Source: Gammaproteobacteria bacterium
GTDB lineage: Bacteria > Pseudomonadota > Gammaproteobacteria > Arenicellales > Spongiicolonaceae
DNA: 10,258 nt
Assembly: GCA_007570945.1 (NCBI GenBank)
Contig: RKSH01000123.1
Span: 1-10,258, forward strand
Direction of reading: 5' to 3'
A program made the position numbers and the translations under genes. The notes beneath the pieces were generated by a model. The model had not been told where the DNA came from. It made no database searches and was given only the letters and a program-made list of their open reading frames with translations. Shown here piece after piece: positions 8,101 to 10,258 of this stretch (positions are counted from its first letter, which is position 1; every line of letters begins with the position of its first letter).

Positions 8101-8641
8101 CCACGATGTCCTGCACCCCGGCCGGACCCAGCACCGGAATCATGGCGTCCACCATTGCGAACTCGCTCTGATGGCAGGTGGTGGAGGATTCACATGTGTG
8201 GTCGTCGCCCAACAACGCCAGCACGCCGCCGAACTTGGAGGTGCCGGCGAGGTTGGCATGGCGCAAAGCGTCACCGCTGCGGTCCACGCCGGGCCCTTTG
8301 CCGTACCACATGCCGAACACGCCGTCGTAACGGCCCTCACCGTCCACCTCGGCCTGCTGCGCGCCCCACAGCGCGGTGGCGGCGAGCTCTTCGTTGACGC
8401 CGGGTACGAAAACAATGCCGCGCGACTCAAGATGGCCGCGCGCCTTGCCAAGTTGAATATCCAGACCGCCGAGGGGCGAGCCGCGGTAGCCGGTGATGTA
8501 GCCGGCGGTGCGCAGGCCGGCGCCGCGGTCCAAGTCAAACTGCAGCATGGGCAACCGCACCAGGGCCTGGATGCCGGTGACAAAAACCCGGCCGTGGTCG
8601 ACGGTGTACTTGTCCTCCAGTTGAACCTGCCGCAACGCCAT
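5138..8641 (-). CDS. indolepyruvate:ferredoxin oxidoreductase family protein, fused alpha/beta type
   Basis: Enzymes of this family oxidatively decarboxylate aryl (and sometimes branched-chain) 2-oxo acids with thiamine diphosphate, CoA and ferredoxin, giving the acyl-CoA, CO2 and reduced ferredoxin. The 1167 residues match the fused proteobacterial form. Domains in order: N-terminal pyrimidine-type domain with GYRGSPLGGLD (51-61) and NEE (83-85); thiamine-diphosphate domain with CAGCPHN (from C428), GDG (492-494) and HND...TGG (N521, T527); a cysteine-rich iron-sulfur region with C630, C633, C636, C642, C663, C669, C674; the gamma-type domain from GVGGTGVVTSG (725); and a C-terminal DUF6537-like domain with YKDEYEVARLY, FHLAPP and IRGFGHIK. 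No key motif is missing. ATG at 8641 matches the family N-terminus (LEDKYTVDHGRVF); the frame upstream to 8821 is shadow of the MFS gene. No Shine-Dalgarno is visible, and the start lies 23 bases after the MFS stop. The preferred oxo acid is unknown. Confidence 0.95.
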   Translation of the reverse strand: MALRQVQLEDKYTVDHGRVFVTGIQALVRLPMLQFDLDRGAGLRTAGYITGYRGSPLGGLDIQLGKARGHLESRGIVFVPGVNEELAATALWGAQQAEVDGEGRYDGVFGMWYGKGPGVDRSGDALRHANLAGTSKFGGVLALLGDDHTCESSTTCHQSEFAMVDAMIPVLGPAGVQDIVDFGLFGWALSRYSGCWVGLKCVHDTVEASASIAINRARAAAVIPDFAMPAGGLNIRAVDTPQEQERRLHEYKLPAVQAFARANGIDRTVNDAPDARLGIIATGKAYSDLRQALADLELGDEELRAFGVRVRKLALAYPLEAAGAREFARGLAKIIVVEEKRPLVEDQLKAVLFNQPDAPRVAGKFDCDGRAMFPSAGRLSSNLIAAEIGAQLLKLRDAAGLAQRLAELQNRTAAAGNGAVMKRTPYFCAGCPHNISTVVPPGSRARAGIGCHYMAQWMDRATARATQMGGEGASWVGEANFSRRKHVFQNMGDGTYFHSGVLAVRAAVAAKVNITFKILHNDAVAMTGGQPVDGSLSPQRISRQLHAEGVGAIAVVTDDPHKYVGGESFAPGVTVARRDDLHKVQLRMQGTEGVTAIIYDQTCAAEKRRRRKAGAYPDPAKRIFINQAVCEGCGDCGVQSNCVAIVPVETEFGRKRRIDQSACNKDYSCANGFCPSFVTIAGGALRGGVQTVNGGARTVDAAPWPALPTPEMPDAGGGWRIVLAGVGGTGVVTSGALLGMAAHLMGRGCSVLDMMGLAQKGGAVLSHVVVGGGEMVDGATHVPDGGADLLLGFDLVAAASDGVLAKIGRGRTHALLNDFAMFTGEFTRNPDMVFPAREMVDGIRKLAGDENTAQVNATQLAYALLGDSIAANMFMFGYACQAGWLPLSVESLERAIELNGQAVAMNRAALTWGRRAAVFPGRVADCAGAGGGGGDDCAERLSASFAEAVARREKYLRGYQNAALAARYRATVETVAAAEAAVAGGEGEGGGLARAVAENYFKLLAYKDEYEVARLYSDGEFLRRLRREFGGDYKIRFHLAPPFGKREVETGFVRKKEFGGWMLTVFRCLAPFKFLRGTKLDPFGRRHERRRERQMVRDYETTVAALTSGLTRQNLTLAAEIARIPESIRGFGHIKFAAMEKARAREEELMAVFCGGAEQRDSCRSQN

Positions 8642-8664
8642 GGGCTGAGAGTAGCACGGCGGAG

Positions 8665-9927
8665 TCAGTTCACCGCCGCCTCCGCTTGCATGTTTCCGCG
8701 CGGGCCGATGACCACCTCGTTGCCGCTGTCCGGATGGCGCGGAATGTTGAGCGACAGAAGCAAGGACACCAAAGCCATGCCGGCGCCGGTCAGGAACACC
8801 GCGGCCGGCATCACCAGCCACACAAAACCGAACGCCACCGGCACCACCACCGCGGCGATGTGGTTGATGGTGAAGGCCACGCTGGCGGTGCTGGCCATGT
8901 CGGCGGCGTCGCCGATCTTCTGAAAGTAGGTGCGAATGGCGATGGCGAAGGCGAAAAACATGTGGTCCACCAAATACAGCCCGGCCGCGACAATGGCGTC
9001 GTCCACAAAAGCGTAGGCGGTAAAGACGCCAATCAGGCCGATGTATTCCGCCACCAAGGCGGCGCGCTCACCCACCCGGCCGATGATGCGGCCGATGAGC
9101 GGCGCCAGCCAGATGTTGAGCACCGCGTTGGCGAGAAAAAGCGCGGTGATGTGCATCACCGAGTAGTTGAATTTTTCCACCATTAGAAAGCCGGCAAAGA
9201 CCAGAAAAATCTGCCGCCGCGCGCCGGCGACAAAGGTGAGGGCGTAGTAAAGCCAGTATCGCCTGCGCAAAATAATGCGCCGCCGCTGGCGGACTTTTTC
9301 CGCGAAGTGGGGAAAAATCATCCACGCGCCGGCCGCCATGGCGACGGTGATGCCGCCGGCAATCACGTAGGTGAGGGTGTAAATATCGCGGCTGGCGGAG
9401 GTTGATATTCCGGCGGCCAGGGCGGTCCATGACCAGTCGCCGGCCGCGGCCATGCAGGCGATAAAAATCGCGCCGAGCGTCGCCACCTGCGCGGCGGCGC
9501 CGATGCCGTAGATACGGCCTAATGTGACCGGCGCATGTTTTTTATCCAGCCACTGCAACGCCAGCGACTGGTTGCAGGTTTCATAATAATGAAAGCCGAT
9601 AGACGAGATTAAAGTGGTGACATACAGCCCCAGCGGCGTCGGAAAATACCCGGTGAGGGCGACCCCGGCGCCGAGCAGAATGAGCGAGATAAAAGCCAGC
9701 CGCTGTTCGGCCACCACAATTAAAAGGTACACCACCAGCAGCGACAGAAACCCCGGCACCTCGCGCAGCGACTGCAGAATTCCAATCTCGCGCCCGGTGA
9801 AAGCGGCCGCTTCCACGGTGAAGTTGTTCAGCAGCACCGTCCACCCCCAGAAACTCACCGGCATGGCCGCGGCCGCCACCATCAGCAACGATTCCGGGCG
9901 CGACAGCCATCGCTTCAGCATCATCAT
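8665..9927 (-). CDS. MFS (major facilitator superfamily) transporter
   Basis: This is a polytopic inner-membrane carrier of about 420 residues with roughly twelve hydrophobic segments in two halves. The halves are joined by a basic loop (EKVRQRRRIILRRRYW) around residue 220, a typical MFS central cytoplasmic loop. PLIGRIIGRVGERA in the second half resembles MFS motif A (G-R-x-x-G-R-x-G-x-R). The substrate is not recognisable. Three in-frame ATGs occur at 9927, 9924 and 9921. The GGGGGA Shine-Dalgarno-like sequence ends only 2 bases before the first ATG but 8 bases before the third, so 9921 may be the true start; the longest form is given. It lies 49 bases downstream of the small gene at 9977 and 23 bases upstream of the oxidoreductase gene. 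Co-transcription with the latter suggests import or export of an aromatic acid or related compound (inference). Confidence 0.9.
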   Translation of the reverse strand: MMMLKRWLSRPESLLMVAAAAMPVSFWGWTVLLNNFTVEAAAFTGREIGILQSLREVPGFLSLLVVYLLIVVAEQRLAFISLILLGAGVALTGYFPTPLGLYVTTLISSIGFHYYETCNQSLALQWLDKKHAPVTLGRIYGIGAAAQVATLGAIFIACMAAAGDWSWTALAAGISTSASRDIYTLTYVIAGGITVAMAAGAWMIFPHFAEKVRQRRRIILRRRYWLYYALTFVAGARRQIFLVFAGFLMVEKFNYSVMHITALFLANAVLNIWLAPLIGRIIGRVGERAALVAEYIGLIGVFTAYAFVDDAIVAAGLYLVDHMFFAFAIAIRTYFQKIGDAADMASTASVAFTINHIAAVVVPVAFGFVWLVMPAAVFLTGAGMALVSLLLSLNIPRHPDSGNEVVIGPRGNMQAEAAVN

Positions 9928-9929
9928 AA

Positions 9930-9948
9930 TCCCCCGCGCACCGGGGAA
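9930..9948 (-). promoter_or_regulatory. ribosome binding site of the MFS gene inside a small hairpin
   Basis: On the minus strand TTCCCCG, a GTGCG loop and CGGGGGA form a stem of five G-C pairs plus a wobble and a T-A pair. The 3' arm is the only Shine-Dalgarno-like sequence of the MFS gene. There is no following T-run, so it is not a terminator. Inference: it masks the ribosome binding site unless opened by translating ribosomes, a factor or temperature. Confidence 0.4.
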
Positions 9949-9961
9949 AGCGATTGCGAGA

Positions 9962-9986
9962 GTCCGGCGGCGCCCGTCAGCCGGAC
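9962..9986. repeat. inverted repeat (7-base perfect arms) at the end of the small gene
   Basis: GTCCGGC at 9962-9968 and GCCGGAC at 9980-9986 are perfect reverse complements around an 11-base loop that contains the stop codon of the small gene. No T-run follows in either direction, so it may be an RNA stem stabilising the message end rather than an intrinsic terminator. In DNA this GC-rich a chance occurrence is possible. Confidence 0.4.
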
Positions 9987-10138
9987 AACAGCCTGAATGC
10001 CATGAACAACACGTCAGCCGTCAGGCGCGTCTCCACGACAGCCAGCCGCGCGCCATACCCGTTGCCGTTGCCGCCGTTGGAGGCGGACTTGGGTTGCGGC
10101 TTGCTGAAAGGCCTCACATTGTCAGGCGGCCCGCTCAC
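9977..10138 (-). CDS. small hypothetical protein, Gly/Asn-rich, possibly truncated phage-type accessory protein
   Basis: This is a 53-residue product starting at GTG 10138. The start overlaps the upstream stop as GTGA, with the purine-rich GGGAGAGG just before it, which supports a real coupled gene. A TTG at 10168 would give a longer form of 63 residues inside the upstream gene. The sequence has a polar, Pro-rich beginning (PDNVRPFSKPQPK), a flexible NGGNGNGYG linker, then ARLAVVETRL, which looks like the first turns of a coiled coil, and ends soon after in LFMAFRLLSG. Small phage proteins with a Gly/Asn linker followed by a coiled coil and a terminal membrane helix look like this, but here the coiled coil and membrane part are almost absent. 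It may therefore be a shortened remnant. I do not recognise a function. Confidence 0.45.
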   Translation of the reverse strand: MSGPPDNVRPFSKPQPKSASNGGNGNGYGARLAVVETRLTADVLFMAFRLLSG

Positions 10139-10258
10139 AACCTCTCCCACAACTGCAGTTTCTCCCAAAAATCCCTGTCAAAATAACCGGTGTAAGCGCC
10201 CGCCCGAACCACCACCCCGGCCCGCTCGTTGCGTTCATCGCGGGTGTGAATGCCGAGC
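10135..10258 (-). CDS. C-terminal end of an unidentified gene, 5' part beyond the window
   Basis: The frame enters from the right edge and stops with TGA at 10137-10135, showing 40 residues: a part with RDERNERAGVVVRAGAYTG, then YFDRDFWEKLQLWERL. The mix of charged and aromatic residues and the GTGA junction with the next gene suggest a genuine coding end rather than a chance frame. I cannot name the family. It forms an operon with the small gene that follows. Confidence 0.5.
   Translation of the reverse strand, partial: LGIHTRDERNERAGVVVRAGAYTGYFDRDFWEKLQLWERL

Noticed and set aside
8642..8821. N-terminal extension of the oxidoreductase frame by 60 residues
   Set aside because: It overlaps the conserved end of the MFS gene, is low complexity, and the family begins at the LEDKYTVDHGRVF region just after ATG 8641.
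7895..8923. Long plus-strand open frames (for example 342 codons here, 323 codons at 6065-7036, 271 codons at 909-1724)
   Set aside because: They lie antisense to conserved genes, have His/Arg/Ala/Gly-rich products with no domain pattern and no ribosome binding sites, and are the expected result of GC-rich third positions on the coding strand.

Overview
The window is GC-rich bacterial DNA, and every gene I can support lies on the minus strand, so transcription runs from high to low coordinates. A fused indolepyruvate:ferredoxin oxidoreductase with a C-terminal DUF6537-type domain, together with a TctCBA transporter, suggests a member of the Pseudomonadota. I cannot place it more closely. Lysine is mostly AAA rather than AAG where I counted it (11 versus 5 in the visible dehydratase gene) despite the high GC, which is a mild base-composition oddity.

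Layout, right to left in transcription order. (1) 10258-9977: the last 40 codons of an unidentified gene and a 53-residue Gly/Asn-rich small gene, joined by a 4-base GTGA overlap; the small gene looks like a shortened phage-type accessory protein. (2) 9927-8665: a 12-helix-type MFS transporter whose ribosome binding site lies in a small hairpin. (3) 8641-5138: a 1167-residue fused indolepyruvate:ferredoxin oxidoreductase family protein, 23 bases after the MFS gene. A terminator-like hairpin follows it. (4) 5080-1: a catabolic-looking operon of five genes: a GntR/FCD regulator, then TctC (binding protein), TctB and TctA (membrane subunits), then an MmgE/PrpD family dehydratase/decarboxylase that runs off the left edge. 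The last four are tightly packed (2-base gap, 10-base overlap, 4-base ATGA overlap).

How the parts may work together (inference): the tct operon would bind a carboxylic acid in the periplasm, import it through TctAB, and pass it to the PrpD-like enzyme, with the GntR protein sensing the acid or its product. A palindrome of the FadR-family type (ATTGT-TG-ACAAT) sits on the -35 element in front of gntR, pointing to self-regulation of the whole unit. The promoter is so close to the gntR ATG that the transcript may be nearly leaderless. The MFS and oxidoreductase genes may be a second unit for import and oxidation of an aromatic 2-oxo acid or its precursor.

All long plus-strand frames are antisense shadows of these genes. 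I see no tRNA, rRNA, CRISPR, insertion sequence or clearly new system. The most interesting items are the regulator's operator/promoter, the hairpin over the MFS ribosome binding site, and the unidentified small genes at the right edge.
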